Source: JAYPWI01 sp038135065
Lineage (GTDB): Bacteria; Actinomycetota; Acidimicrobiia; Acidimicrobiales; Poriferisodalaceae
Direction of reading: 5' to 3'
Length of the DNA stretch: 10,760 nucleotides
Assembly (NCBI GenBank): GCA_038135065.1
Contig: JAYPWI010000060.1
Coordinates: forward strand, 1-10,760
In this document: in pieces, positions 1 to 7,239 of the stretch
Numbering within the stretch: the first letter of the stretch is position 1
Layout of the letters: each line of letters starts with the position of its first letter
The notes under the pieces: generated by a model
What the model was told of the DNA's origin: nothing
The model's input: the letters and a program-made list of their open reading frames with translations, nothing else
Databases searched by the model: none
Program-made: the position numbers and the translations under genes

Positions 1-248
1 TCCCGGTGGCGAAGCCCGCTCGAGCGGAGGCGTCGCACCAGCGTCCTGCTGTCGACGGCAATCGCGCCGAGGGCGAGGGCCCGTGTGCGCTCGTCCTCAT
101 CGACGTCGTAGTGGTCGCCTTGGAATCCAACCCTTCGCTTGCCGAGGTGGTACGCGAACTCGTGCAACTCGGGGAGGCTCCGATCCGACACGAGATGTGC
201 CCAACGTCGGCCCCTCCAGCTCCACAGTGCCTCGTCTACCAGGATCAT
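1..248 (-). CDS. DUF4031 domain protein (3' end cut by window edge)
   Basis: Reading the minus strand from the ATG at 248-246 gives 82 residues with no stop before the window edge. The product begins MILVDEALWSWRGRRWAHLV and continues with SDRSLPELHEFA..LG..R.GFQGDHYDV and later AVDSRTLVRRLR..GLR. This matches my memory of DUF4031, a small family (about 80-90 residues) common in actinobacteria: an opening ILVDE.LW.WRG, WAHLVSD, then FQGDHYDV. Its biochemical function is unknown to me. Little more than the tail is probably missing. The ATG overlaps the TGA stop of the upstream glycosyltransferase in the form ATGA (248-245), so the two are likely one operon with translational coupling. The longer plus-strand frames over this region show no family signature and are taken as shadows. 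Confidence 0.85.
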   Translation of the reverse strand, partial: MILVDEALWSWRGRRWAHLVSDRSLPELHEFAYHLGKRRVGFQGDHYDVDEDERTRALALGAIAVDSRTLVRRLRSSGLRHR

Positions 249-1381
249 CGTGTGGCCACCAGGGATGCCAGGCGGGCGTCGTACGCCGGGGCGACCTGGT
301 CCCAGGCGAATCGGCAGGCTGCGGCGATGGTGGCCTCCTGGTGAACGGCGATTGCCTCGGGGGGTCCGGCCACCAAGGGGCGCAGAGCACTGGCGAGATC
401 GCCGGTATACAGCAGCTCGTGCCGGAGGTGGGGCGGAATCAACTCTGGGTAGGACAGCCGATCGGGCAGCACTGGGCGACAACCGGCCGTCATCGCCTCG
501 ACCACGGCAACGCCGAAGAATTCGTGGTCGGCAGTGCTCACCACGATGTCGGCCTCGGCAAGGATGTCTGCGTATGCCGTGCGGCCTTGGTGTCCGCTGC
601 AGATCACCCTGGCCCCCAGCGTCCGGATCGCTCGCCGATACGCCTGCCGTCCGCTGCGCTCCACCTGCCCGAGCAGGGATACTTCGAAGGGGAGACCCTC
701 CCCAACGAGGCGGGCCAGAGCGTGGACGAAACGGTCCGGGGCTTTGTCGTGGGCCCATCGGTGATTCCACAGGATGCGAGCTGGCCCACTACGCCGGGCC
801 GAGGGCGCTGCCAGTGGTGCAATCCCAACTGGCAGGACCTCGATCTTTGCCAGGGTCTCCTCGATGCGACGCGACGTGACTACCCCATACCCGTGTAGCT
901 CTCGCACGAAAGTTGGCAGCTGCTCGACAATACGTCCGCGGTGATATTCCGACGCAACAAGTACGAGGTCGGCTGCCACCATCGCCCTCCAGTCCGCAGC
1001 AGCTGCCAGTGGCGCACTTCCGCCGTCGGGACCTGGTGGGTAGCTGACCTGTGTCTCGTGGGCGTAGAGCACCACCGGTATGTCGCCCACGCTGCGGCGA
1101 GCTAGGCCGAGCGTGCCAGCCAGGTCGACGGGTGTGGATGCGACGAGACAGTCGATGGGTCCGTCGAACCCAGTGAGGCGCTCGGCGACGTCGAAGGGTG
1201 TGGTGTGCAGGGCTCGTCGCCATCGTTCCCCCTCGAGCGCCAGGAGGGTCACCCGGTGGGAACTGGCCGATTCCCACCCATCGGCCCAGCTGCGGTGAGA
1301 GCCGTGATACCACGGTTCGATGACGACGACATCGAGTGGGGAGAGCCGGACCACAGCCGAACCGTAGCTGTGGTCCGCCAT
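245..1381 (-). CDS. Glycosyltransferase, tRNA-queuosine alpha-mannosyltransferase family (DUF3524/QTMAN)
   Basis: About 378 residues. The N-terminal part has the family's opening DVVVIEPWYHGSHRSW (close to residues 17-32 from the ATG at 1381), and a YAHETQVSYP segment (about 106-115) resembling the family's HENQ..YP. The C-terminal GT-B half has ILWNHRWAHDK (about 203-213) and HEFFGVAVVEAM..GC.PVLPDRLSYPELI (about 286-315), which contains the E-x7-E donor-site motif of GT4-type retaining enzymes (E287 and E295). The vertebrate relative (GTDC1/QTMAN) adds mannose to queuosine in tRNA-Asp; the same role here is inference by family. The enzyme should be cytoplasmic, since no signal peptide is seen. 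The start is uncertain: GTG at 1402, ATG at 1381 and GTG at 1354 are in frame and none has a strong ribosome site. Homology begins only after residue 16, so the 1354 start is also plausible. It is divergent from the M23 gene and overlaps DUF4031 by 4 bases. Confidence 0.85.
   Translation of the reverse strand: MADHSYGSAVVRLSPLDVVVIEPWYHGSHRSWADGWESASSHRVTLLALEGERWRRALHTTPFDVAERLTGFDGPIDCLVASTPVDLAGTLGLARRSVGDIPVVLYAHETQVSYPPGPDGGSAPLAAAADWRAMVAADLVLVASEYHRGRIVEQLPTFVRELHGYGVVTSRRIEETLAKIEVLPVGIAPLAAPSARRSGPARILWNHRWAHDKAPDRFVHALARLVGEGLPFEVSLLGQVERSGRQAYRRAIRTLGARVICSGHQGRTAYADILAEADIVVSTADHEFFGVAVVEAMTAGCRPVLPDRLSYPELIPPHLRHELLYTGDLASALRPLVAGPPEAIAVHQEATIAAACRFAWDQVAPAYDARLASLVATR
1347..1377. 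promoter_or_regulatory. Perfect 11-bp inverted repeat at the divergent glycosyltransferase/M23 start
   Basis: The left arm CGGACCACAGC (1347-1357) and right arm GCTGTGGTCCG (1367-1377) are exact reverse complements around a 9-base spacer. The element ends 26 bases before the M23 start codon. It overlaps the first codons of the glycosyltransferase if that begins at 1381 or 1402, and abuts its start if it begins at the GTG at 1354. No T-run follows on either side, so it does not look like a terminator. It may be an operator shared by the divergent genes, or a hairpin in a leader; which one is inference. Confidence 0.5.
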
Positions 1382-1403
1382 CGCCTGGTGAGAGGGATGC
1401 ACA

Positions 1404-2813
1404 ATGAACCCAGTGCGTCCCGTGACCCCCCGCCGTTTCTTGCTCGTCTCTCTGGGGGTGGTGGGCTGGTTGGTTCTTGCTGCGGTCGCCGTCGGTGCGG
1501 TCGACGGGGGCCGGGTGGTACCTGTCGGGGACAGCGCTGATCACGGTGATCTCGATGGTCTCGAACTGAATGATCCCGTCGTCGGCTTGGCCGTGACGCC
1601 TAGTGGCGACGGCTATTGGATGGTGGCCAGCGATGGAGGCGTGTTCGGGTTCGGCGATGCCCGCTTCAGGGGCTCGATGGGCGCGGTGCGGCTCAATCAG
1701 CCCGTTGTCGGGATCGCAGCCACGCCGTCGGGTGACGGGTATTGGCTGGTCGCTCGCGATGGCGGGGTGTTCTCGTTCGGTGATGCTCGGTTCTGGGGTT
1801 CCACCGGTGCCATGGTGCTGAACCAGCCCATCGTGGGCATGGCTCCGACGCCGTCGGGTGACGGGTATTGGCTGGTCGCTCGCGATGGCGGGGTGTTCTC
1901 GTTCGGTGATGCTCGGTTCTGGGGTTCCACCGGTGCCATCGCCCTGTCGTCGCCGATCCGGTCGATGGCAGTCACCCCGTCTGGTAACGGCTACTGGCTC
2001 ATGGGGGAAGACGGTGGCGTCTTCACCTTCGGGGATGCCGGGTACTGGGGATCGGGGCCCGAGGTGGGGGCAACTGCTGCGTTCGTCGCCATTGCCCCAT
2101 CAGCGAGCGGAGATGGGTATGCGCTCGTTACCAGCACTGGAGAGGTGCTGGAGTTCGGCGACGCGACGCTGTCGGAAGGGGCGGTCTGCGATCAAGCCCC
2201 CGTGGTGGCAGCGGGCAACGATCGTGGGGTCGGTGCCGTGCTGCTGCGCCGTGGCGCCGCTGTTCCCACCGGCCCCGCCACGTCCGCCAGTTCGGGGATG
2301 GACGGTGATCACCTCCTCGACCTCATCAGCCATGCCCAGGCATGTCAGAGCGCCCGCACACCGTCGCCGGGAGAGTTCCGTCCACCGCTCGAGGGAGCGA
2401 AGGTCACCTCGAGGTTTGGTGTCCGGGTCCATCCCGTGTGGCGCGTTGCCCTGCCCCATGCGGGTCTGGATCTGATCGGTTCCGGGGGCACGGCGGGTAC
2501 ACCCGTCCTCGCCGTCGCAGATGGTGTGGTGCTCGACGTCGCGCCACGTGTGGCCTACGGCACCACGGTGGTTGTCGATCATGGGGGCCGTATTGCCACG
2601 GTGTCGGCCCATCTCGGCAGTACTTCGGTCGCCGTCGGGGATGTGGTGACCCGCGGGCAGCCGCTGGGGACGATGGGGGCGACCGGCTTTGCGACGGGCG
2701 CGCACCTCCACTTCGAGATCCGCCTCGATGGAGTCGCCGTCGATCCCGAGCCGTACCTGGCCGGAAGTCCCTATCCCTCGGCTGGCGTGGCGACCCCTCG
2801 CCCTGCGTCCTGA
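1404..2813 (+). CDS. M23 family metallopeptidase with five N-terminal propeller-like repeats
   Basis: 469 residues. A short basic start and hydrophobic stretch (about 12-33, FLLVSLGVVGWLVLAAVAVGAV) mark a signal peptide or membrane anchor. Residues 55-264 hold five 42-residue repeats of the form PVVG.A.TPSGDGYWLVA.DGGVFSFGDARFWGS; the fifth is worn. Such repeats are frequent in secreted actinobacterial proteins and are probably blades of a beta-propeller that binds a ligand. Residues about 330-455 form a LytM/M23 peptidase. By comparison with LytM, H352 and D356 (HAGLD) and H436 bind zinc, while H403 (SAHLGS) and H434 (HLHFE) are the catalytic histidines. All are present, so it should be an active endopeptidase cleaving cell-wall peptide cross-links outside the membrane. 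The start is supported by AGAGGG (1391-1396) seven bases before the ATG. It ends 13 bases from the convergent hydrolase gene. Confidence 0.9.
   Translation: MNPVRPVTPRRFLLVSLGVVGWLVLAAVAVGAVDGGRVVPVGDSADHGDLDGLELNDPVVGLAVTPSGDGYWMVASDGGVFGFGDARFRGSMGAVRLNQPVVGIAATPSGDGYWLVARDGGVFSFGDARFWGSTGAMVLNQPIVGMAPTPSGDGYWLVARDGGVFSFGDARFWGSTGAIALSSPIRSMAVTPSGNGYWLMGEDGGVFTFGDAGYWGSGPEVGATAAFVAIAPSASGDGYALVTSTGEVLEFGDATLSEGAVCDQAPVVAAGNDRGVGAVLLRRGAAVPTGPATSASSGMDGDHLLDLISHAQACQSARTPSPGEFRPPLEGAKVTSRFGVRVHPVWRVALPHAGLDLIGSGGTAGTPVLAVADGVVLDVAPRVAYGTTVVVDHGGRIATVSAHLGSTSVAVGDVVTRGQPLGTMGATGFATGAHLHFEIRLDGVAVDPEPYLAGSPYPSAGVATPRPAS
1566..2195 (+). repeat. Five 126-bp (42-residue) protein-coding tandem repeats
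   Basis: Five units of 126 bp encode residues 55-96, 97-138, 139-180, 181-222 and 223-264 of the M23 protein. Units 1-4 keep PSG.GYW and DGG.F.FGDA; unit 5 keeps SGDGYALV and EFGDA but loses the rest. The framing of unit boundaries is my choice; the period is read directly. Confidence 0.9.
1722..1939 (+). repeat. Exact 92-bp direct repeat (1722-1813 and 1848-1939)
   Basis: The two 92-base copies are identical at every position and 126 bases apart, matching one repeat unit of the M23 gene. The flanking 34 bases differ. Neighbouring units have diverged at the DNA level, so this pair looks like a recent unit duplication or gene conversion. Such a block could change copy number by slippage or recombination. 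Confidence 0.9.
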
Positions 2814-2826
2814 CGCCGCCCTTGGA

Positions 2827-3501
2827 TCAGGCTGAGAGGAACTGCAAGACGGCGTCGATGAAGCCGAAGTTCTTCGGCGTAGCGAAATGGTCGCACCCGC
2901 GAAGTTCCGTGAGATGACCGTCCGAGAGCGCATCGAGGAGGGGGTCGGCGGGGCCCGCAAAATCCTCGGTACCGAGCACGACCATGGTGGGATGGGTGAT
3001 GCGAGCGAATGCTGCCTCGTCGAGTGGGTAGTGCTTCCGCCGTATGAAGGCGGCGAGAGCTTGCCCGTCCTGGTCGGGCTCGGCTGCATAGCGGGCGAAC
3101 GCCTGGGCGTGCACGTCGCCGGCGTCTGCTTCTCCGGCCACTCCCTTGGCAATGCGCTCGGCCTGGGCCTCGTCGCGTTCGAACAGGTTCCTGCCGACTC
3201 CGGCCACGACCAGACGGCCGAAGCGCTCGGGGGCGATTGCGGCCATACAGAGCAGGGTTCGTGCCCCCATGGAGAAGCCGACGCCATCGATCTGACCGTC
3301 TGGGAGGCGAGAGACCAACTCCTCCTCCATGCCGTTGTACGCCGATGGGTCATGGTGCTTGGGCGACGTCCCGTGTCCGGGTAGATCCCATGCGATCACC
3401 TCGCGGCCTTCGTCGCGGAGGAGGTCGATGATGCCGGTCGGTTCCCATGTAGAAGCCACCGACCCGGTGAAGCCGTGAAGAAGCAAGACTGGGTTCGCCA
3501 T
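2827..3501 (-). CDS. Alpha/beta hydrolase
   Basis: 224 residues starting MANPVLLLHGFTGS. The oxyanion HG (residues 9-10), the DLPGHG turn (39-44), the nucleophile elbow GFSMG with S77, a likely acid D180 in VLGTED, and the catalytic H205 in GCDHFATP form a complete alpha/beta-hydrolase triad. No signal peptide is visible, so it is probably cytoplasmic. The substrate cannot be told from the sequence; the family includes esterases, C-C bond hydrolases and thioesterases. It is shorter than the usual 250-300 residues, with a compact helical cap (about 105-165). The ATG at 3501 fits the family's N-terminus. The same frame stays open antisense to the AtuA gene for over 1.3 kb further upstream, but that part shows no hydrolase features. 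It diverges from the AtuA gene across a 75-base gap. Confidence 0.9.
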   Translation of the reverse strand: MANPVLLLHGFTGSVASTWEPTGIIDLLRDEGREVIAWDLPGHGTSPKHHDPSAYNGMEEELVSRLPDGQIDGVGFSMGARTLLCMAAIAPERFGRLVVAGVGRNLFERDEAQAERIAKGVAGEADAGDVHAQAFARYAAEPDQDGQALAAFIRRKHYPLDEAAFARITHPTMVVLGTEDFAGPADPLLDALSDGHLTELRGCDHFATPKNFGFIDAVLQFLSA

Positions 3502-3561
3502 GGAACTACTCTGCCACGTGGCTGGGCGATGGGTCCCGTTCACCGGCACGGGGCAGAGATC

Positions 3562-3568
3562 AGGAGGG
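3562..3568 (+). promoter_or_regulatory. Strong ribosome binding site of the AtuA gene
   Basis: AGGAGGG lies eight bases before the ATG at 3577. It decides the start: the frame is open back to 3475, but residues upstream of this ATG match nothing in the family and would overlap the divergent hydrolase gene. Confidence 0.85.
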
Positions 3569-3576
3569 ATTGTGTG

Positions 3577-5358
3577 ATGGCCACAGCAGGGACTGGTTCG
3601 ATCCGCATCGCCAACTGCAGCGGGTTCTTCGGTGACCGACTGTCGGCTGCCCGTGAAATGGTCGATGGTGGGCACATCGACGCCTTGACCGGTGACTGGC
3701 TGGCTGAACTCACCATGCTGATCCTGAGCCGGATCCAGGCGAAACGGCCGGGTGCTGGGTATGCCCGCACCTTCGTTACCCAGATGGAGGAGGTGATGGG
3801 TACCTGCCTCGATCGCAACATCAAGGTGGTGTCCAACGCCGGTGGGCTCGACCCCGCGGGCTGTGCGGCGGCAGTGAGTGAGGTAGCGGACCGACTCGGG
3901 CTCAGTCCCTCGATCGCCTATGTCGCAGGCGACGATCTGTCGCCCCGCTTGGGTGACCTCATTGCAGCGGGCCACGACTTCGCACATCTCGATACGGGCC
4001 AGGCGCTGGGGCCCCTGGCCGATCGCATCGTGACCGCCAACGCCTACATCGGGTGCTGGGGCGTTGTGGATGCCCTCGAACGAGGCGCGGACATCGTGAT
4101 CACGGGTCGGGCAACCGACGCAGCGGTGGTGGCCGGACCGGCAGCCTGGTATCACGGCTGGTCGCGTGACGACTGGGACGCTCTCGCGGGAGCCATCGTT
4201 GCTGGGCATGTCATCGAATGCGGCGGGCAGGCGACCGGCGGTAACTACTCCTTCTTCACCGAGATCGCCGACATGACCCACCCCGGTTTCCCTTGGGCAG
4301 ATGTCGCCGCAGACGGTTCGTCGGTCATCGGAAAACACGACGGCACGGGGGGCGAGGTGTCGATCGGCACCGTTACCTCTCAGTTGCTCTACGAGATCCA
4401 GAGCGAGCGGTATTTCAATCCCGATGTGGTCAGCCGTTTCGACACCATCGAACTGACCCAGCTCGATCGCGACCGCGTCCGGATTGCCGGGGTCCGTGGT
4501 GAGCCAGCGCCGCCCCAGCTGAAGGTGGCCATGAATTATCAGGGCGGCTACCGAAACCAGATCGCCATCGGCCTTACCGGTCTCGACATCGAGGCAAAGG
4601 CAGAACTGTTGGATCGCCAGTTCTGGGATCAGTGTCCCTACGACCCCGAGGATTACGAGTCGGTGGTTCGGCAGTTGCACCGGACCGACAAACCGGACCC
4701 GGGGACGAACGAAGAGGCGGTCGCCGTCTACCGCATCGTCGTGAAGGACCCCGACGAGCATCGAACAGGGCGTGCGTTTTCCAATGCAGGGACGGAGATT
4801 GGTCTGTGCTCGATCCCTGGCCTGTTCGGGGTGGCTGGGGGTCCCGGACCAGCCCAACCGTTCGGCGTCTACTGGCCCTCGCTGATCGACGCAGACCTGG
4901 TTCCGATGGAGGTGGTCGTCGACGGTGTCTCATCGGTCGTAGACCACACGGGGCAGCTACCTGGTCGACCGGTCGAGCCGAGGGTGCATCGACTGCCCGT
5001 AGTTGCCGCTGGAGCAACCAGACCGGCCCCATTGGGCAGTCTGTTCGGGACGCGTTCGGGCGACAAGGGCCCCAACGCAAACCTGGGTGTGTTCGCTCGC
5101 TCGGCGGAGGCATACGCCTGGCTGGCGGACTTTCTCACAACGGCCCGCCTGGCCGAGCTGATGGCGGAGGCGGCGGACTGTCGGGTCGATCGCTACGACT
5201 TCCCGAACCTCTGGAGCCTCAACTTCATTTTCCACGGTCTGCTGGAGGAGGGGGTCGCAGCTTCCAGTCGGCAGGATGCCCAGGCAAAGGCGCTGGGGGA
5301 GTACCTGCGAGCAAAGATCGTGGATCTTCCGGTCAGCCTGATCGACGACGCATCCTGA
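3577..5358 (+). CDS. AtuA-family protein (DUF1446 plus C-terminal AtuA-like domain)
   Basis: 593 residues, the usual length for full two-domain members. The N-terminal DUF1446 part opens with SIRIANCSGFFGDRLSAA and has SNAGGLDP, ITGRATDAAVVAGPA (about 175-189), ECGGQATGGNYSFF and GGEVSIGTVTSQLLYEI. The C-terminal domain (from about residue 483) starts LGSLFGTRSGDKGPNANLGV, typical of the AtuA-like extension. The family is named after AtuA of the acyclic terpene utilisation cluster in Pseudomonas, where its exact reaction is unsettled. The role here is therefore unknown; an enzyme of branched acyl or acyl-CoA breakdown is a guess. No geranyl-CoA carboxylase or other atu genes are in the window. 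No signal peptide. It is a single gene, convergent with the DNA glycosylase 12 bases downstream. Confidence 0.88.
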   Translation: MATAGTGSIRIANCSGFFGDRLSAAREMVDGGHIDALTGDWLAELTMLILSRIQAKRPGAGYARTFVTQMEEVMGTCLDRNIKVVSNAGGLDPAGCAAAVSEVADRLGLSPSIAYVAGDDLSPRLGDLIAAGHDFAHLDTGQALGPLADRIVTANAYIGCWGVVDALERGADIVITGRATDAAVVAGPAAWYHGWSRDDWDALAGAIVAGHVIECGGQATGGNYSFFTEIADMTHPGFPWADVAADGSSVIGKHDGTGGEVSIGTVTSQLLYEIQSERYFNPDVVSRFDTIELTQLDRDRVRIAGVRGEPAPPQLKVAMNYQGGYRNQIAIGLTGLDIEAKAELLDRQFWDQCPYDPEDYESVVRQLHRTDKPDPGTNEEAVAVYRIVVKDPDEHRTGRAFSNAGTEIGLCSIPGLFGVAGGPGPAQPFGVYWPSLIDADLVPMEVVVDGVSSVVDHTGQLPGRPVEPRVHRLPVVAAGATRPAPLGSLFGTRSGDKGPNANLGVFARSAEAYAWLADFLTTARLAELMAEAADCRVDRYDFPNLWSLNFIFHGLLEEGVAASSRQDAQAKALGEYLRAKIVDLPVSLIDDAS

Positions 5359-5370
5359 CGTAAAGACGGT

Positions 5371-6300
5371 TCAGCGTCCGGCGAGGTCGACCAGAGGCAG
5401 GCGGGGTCCTCGTCGGGGGGGCGCACCGGCTGCCTTTGCCCAGGCCTGCACGCGGGCCCGTTGTCCGCGATAGGGCTCTAGGAGGTCGAGCATCCGCCGA
5501 TCGTCGGCCCTCGGATCCCCAGCTAGATGCCAGGCCACGTAGCTGGGCAGCCAGTAATCGCCCACGATGACCGAATCGGGGTCGCCGGTAGCCAACTGGC
5601 AGACAATGGATGCTGTCCACGGTCCGACCCCGTTCACGGACTGAAGCCGGCGGCGCGCTGAGGGTCCCTCCATGGACGCTGCTTCCTCGAGTTTGTTTGC
5701 CCGCCGCCCACACTCGATGAGGGCCTCGGCTCGACGGCGCTCGATGTTCAGGTCGTGCATGTCGTGATAGGCCAGTTCGGCGAACAGCGACGACGAAGGC
5801 GGGAGACGGAGCCCGGCCGGGATCGGCCCCGGGGGTGTTTGGCCCCACCGGTCCAAGACCCCCTGCCAAGATCGTGCGGCGCTCGCCCCGGGAATCTTCT
5901 GTCCGATCACTGTGGGAATCAGGTGCTCCCACACCGTGCCTGTTCGGGTCATGCGGTGGTGGCGAAACCGCGCCGCCCAGCGGGCGATCACCGGATCCTG
6001 TGGCACGACCCGTGATGGATCGTCAGCGGCACCCAGCAGACCGGGTACCGACGCGAGGGCCTCTTGCAGTCCCGACCCCCACGCATCCACGACGGCGCTC
6101 CGCTGCTCGCGGCGGATGCGAAGGGTCGCCGTGCCCTGCAGGCAGTCTTGGGCTCGCCACAGGAACGGACCGTCGTAGACCACGGGTCCCGAGTGTCCGC
6201 GCCCGCCCACCCTGCCGAGCACCCGGCCGTGGTCCAGATCGAAGTCGAAGTGGAACTCTTCCGTGTGGTCGGGGGTGTCCGGGCGGTGCACCTGGTGCAC
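5371..6300 (-). CDS. AlkA-like DNA-3-methyladenine glycosylase (HhH-GPD superfamily)
   Basis: 309 residues. The N-terminal part (about 15-100) resembles the AlkA N-domain, with EEFHFDFDLDHG and FLWRAQD...GTATLRIRR. The core has the helix-hairpin-helix LQSVNGVGPWTAS (219-231) and then VIVGDYWLPSYV, whose D248 lines up with the catalytic Asp of E. coli AlkA (D238). No iron-sulfur cysteine cluster is present, consistent with the AlkA branch and not with the EndoIII/MutY branch. It should excise alkylated purines from DNA in base-excision repair. The start is taken as the GTG at 6300, 24 bases after the stop of the FAH-family gene, with which it is probably co-transcribed. No ATG lies near the N-terminus in this frame, and the ribosome site is weak. 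Confidence 0.85.
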   Translation of the reverse strand: MHQVHRPDTPDHTEEFHFDFDLDHGRVLGRVGGRGHSGPVVYDGPFLWRAQDCLQGTATLRIRREQRSAVVDAWGSGLQEALASVPGLLGAADDPSRVVPQDPVIARWAARFRHHRMTRTGTVWEHLIPTVIGQKIPGASAARSWQGVLDRWGQTPPGPIPAGLRLPPSSSLFAELAYHDMHDLNIERRRAEALIECGRRANKLEEAASMEGPSARRRLQSVNGVGPWTASIVCQLATGDPDSVIVGDYWLPSYVAWHLAGDPRADDRRMLDLLEPYRGQRARVQAWAKAAGAPPRRGPRLPLVDLAGR

Positions 6301-6324
6301 GATCGAGACTGTCCAGCCCGTCCG

Positions 6325-7176
6325 CTACAGGATCATGGAGTCGGCTGGCTCCTCGATGCAGGAGTTCGTGAGGGTGCCGATGCCCTCGATGGTGATGGAC
6401 ACCTCTGAGCCAGGAGAGAGCAGACGCGGAGGGTCGAAGAACAGGCCGACTCCGGCAGGGGTGCCTGTCGCGATGACCGTTCCGGGTTCGAGGGTGAAGG
6501 CAGTCGAGAGGTGCGCCACGATGTCGAAGCAGTCGAAGACCAGGTCGTTGGTGTTGGAGTCCTGCCGGACCTCGCCGTCGACCGTGGTGGTCAGCCGGAG
6601 GTTGTGAGGGTCGATGCTGTCGCCTGTCACCACCCAGGGGCCGAGGGGACCGTGGGTATCCCAGCTCTTCCCCATCATCATGGTGGGGCTGGCCCGTTGC
6701 CAGTCTCGGACCGACACATCGTTCATGATCGAGTAGCCGGCGATGACCTCGGATGCCCGGTCCCGAGGAACGTGGCGGCAGCGCCGGCCGATAACGATGG
6801 CCAACTCACCCTCGTAGTCGACCCGGTCCGGTGCATCACGGGGGATGTGGATCGGGTCTCCCGGCCCAACGATGCAGTTGTGGTGCTTGTTGAAGATCAC
6901 CGGGGTCGTGGGCACATCGCGGCCGCCCTCCTCGGCGTGGGCTCGGTAGTTGAGGCCGACGGCAAGAATGGTCGGTGGGGCGCCGACCGGTGCGAGTAGC
7001 ACGGCTGCGGCCAACGGGGTTCGGGCCCCGGTCGCGAGGCCCGCCAGTTCGCTTGTCGATGTGCTGGCCAACAGGCCTGGCAGGTCGGTGTGCTCTGTCG
7101 CTAGGTCGATGAGTTCGTCGTCGGTCACCGCAGCGAGGCGGGGACCTTCGGGGGTGGAGTGTCGTGCGATGCGCAT
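6325..7176 (-). CDS. Fumarylacetoacetate hydrolase (FAH) family protein
   Basis: 283 residues. An N-terminal cap (1-60) precedes the FAH fold, recognised by ILAVGLNYRAHAEE (70-83), the metal ligands E122 and E124 in DYEGELAIVIGR, D153 in MNDVSVRDWQR, then GKSWDTHGPLGPW (169-181) and VIATGTPAGVG (234-244). These match the divalent-metal site of FAHD1-type enzymes, which act on acylpyruvates, oxaloacetate or 2-keto-diol-type ring-cleavage products. The exact substrate cannot be read from sequence. All expected ligands are present, so it should be active and cytoplasmic. The ATG at 7176 has no ribosome site but has a suitably placed -10-like hexamer, suggesting a leaderless mRNA. The AlkA-like gene follows 24 bases after its stop. 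Confidence 0.92.
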   Translation of the reverse strand: MRIARHSTPEGPRLAAVTDDELIDLATEHTDLPGLLASTSTSELAGLATGARTPLAAAVLLAPVGAPPTILAVGLNYRAHAEEGGRDVPTTPVIFNKHHNCIVGPGDPIHIPRDAPDRVDYEGELAIVIGRRCRHVPRDRASEVIAGYSIMNDVSVRDWQRASPTMMMGKSWDTHGPLGPWVVTGDSIDPHNLRLTTTVDGEVRQDSNTNDLVFDCFDIVAHLSTAFTLEPGTVIATGTPAGVGLFFDPPRLLSPGSEVSITIEGIGTLTNSCIEEPADSMIL

Positions 7177-7182
7177 CGCAGC

Positions 7183-7188
7183 AGATTA
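7183..7188 (-). promoter_or_regulatory. Candidate -10 element for a leaderless FAH transcript
   Basis: On the minus strand TAATCT lies six bases upstream of the FAH-gene ATG, fitting TANNNT. No Shine-Dalgarno sequence is present between them. In actinobacteria this spacing places the transcript start at the A of ATG. No clear -35 box is seen. Confidence 0.4.
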
Positions 7189-7239
7189 GGGCCTGGCCGA
7201 CGTTGGAGCAGGCGGGAGGAGCAGGCCGCGGCCTCTGCT

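Noticed and set aside
83..898. 271-residue plus-strand open frame
   Set aside because: Lies antisense to the glycosyltransferase and DUF4031 genes, both recognised by family motifs; its own sequence shows none.
2814..2826. Bidirectional terminator between the convergent M23 and hydrolase genes
   Set aside because: Only 13 bases, with no stem and no T-run. The other two convergent gaps (12 and 16 bases) are equally bare.
2100..3353. 417-residue minus-strand open frame across the M23 and hydrolase genes
   Set aside because: Runs antisense to the peptidase and in another frame of the hydrolase; rich in Arg/Pro/Ser with no domain pattern.
3535..3552. CCCGT/ACGGG dyad in the hydrolase-AtuA divergent gap
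   Set aside because: Five-bp arms around eight bases are expected by chance in GC-rich DNA; not strong enough to list as a site.
3502..4857. Upstream extension of the hydrolase frame (minus strand), giving a 676-residue open frame
   Set aside because: It is antisense to the well-supported AtuA gene and shows no family signature. The hydrolase begins cleanly at MANPVLLLHG. Long antisense frames are expected at this GC content.
4632..5363. 243-residue plus-strand open frame within the AtuA gene
   Set aside because: Out-of-frame shadow of the AtuA coding sequence, Gly/Arg-rich with no recognisable domain.
5835..6371. 178-residue plus-strand open frame opposite the DNA glycosylase
   Set aside because: Low-complexity Pro/Arg-rich product, antisense to a gene with an intact HhH motif and catalytic Asp.
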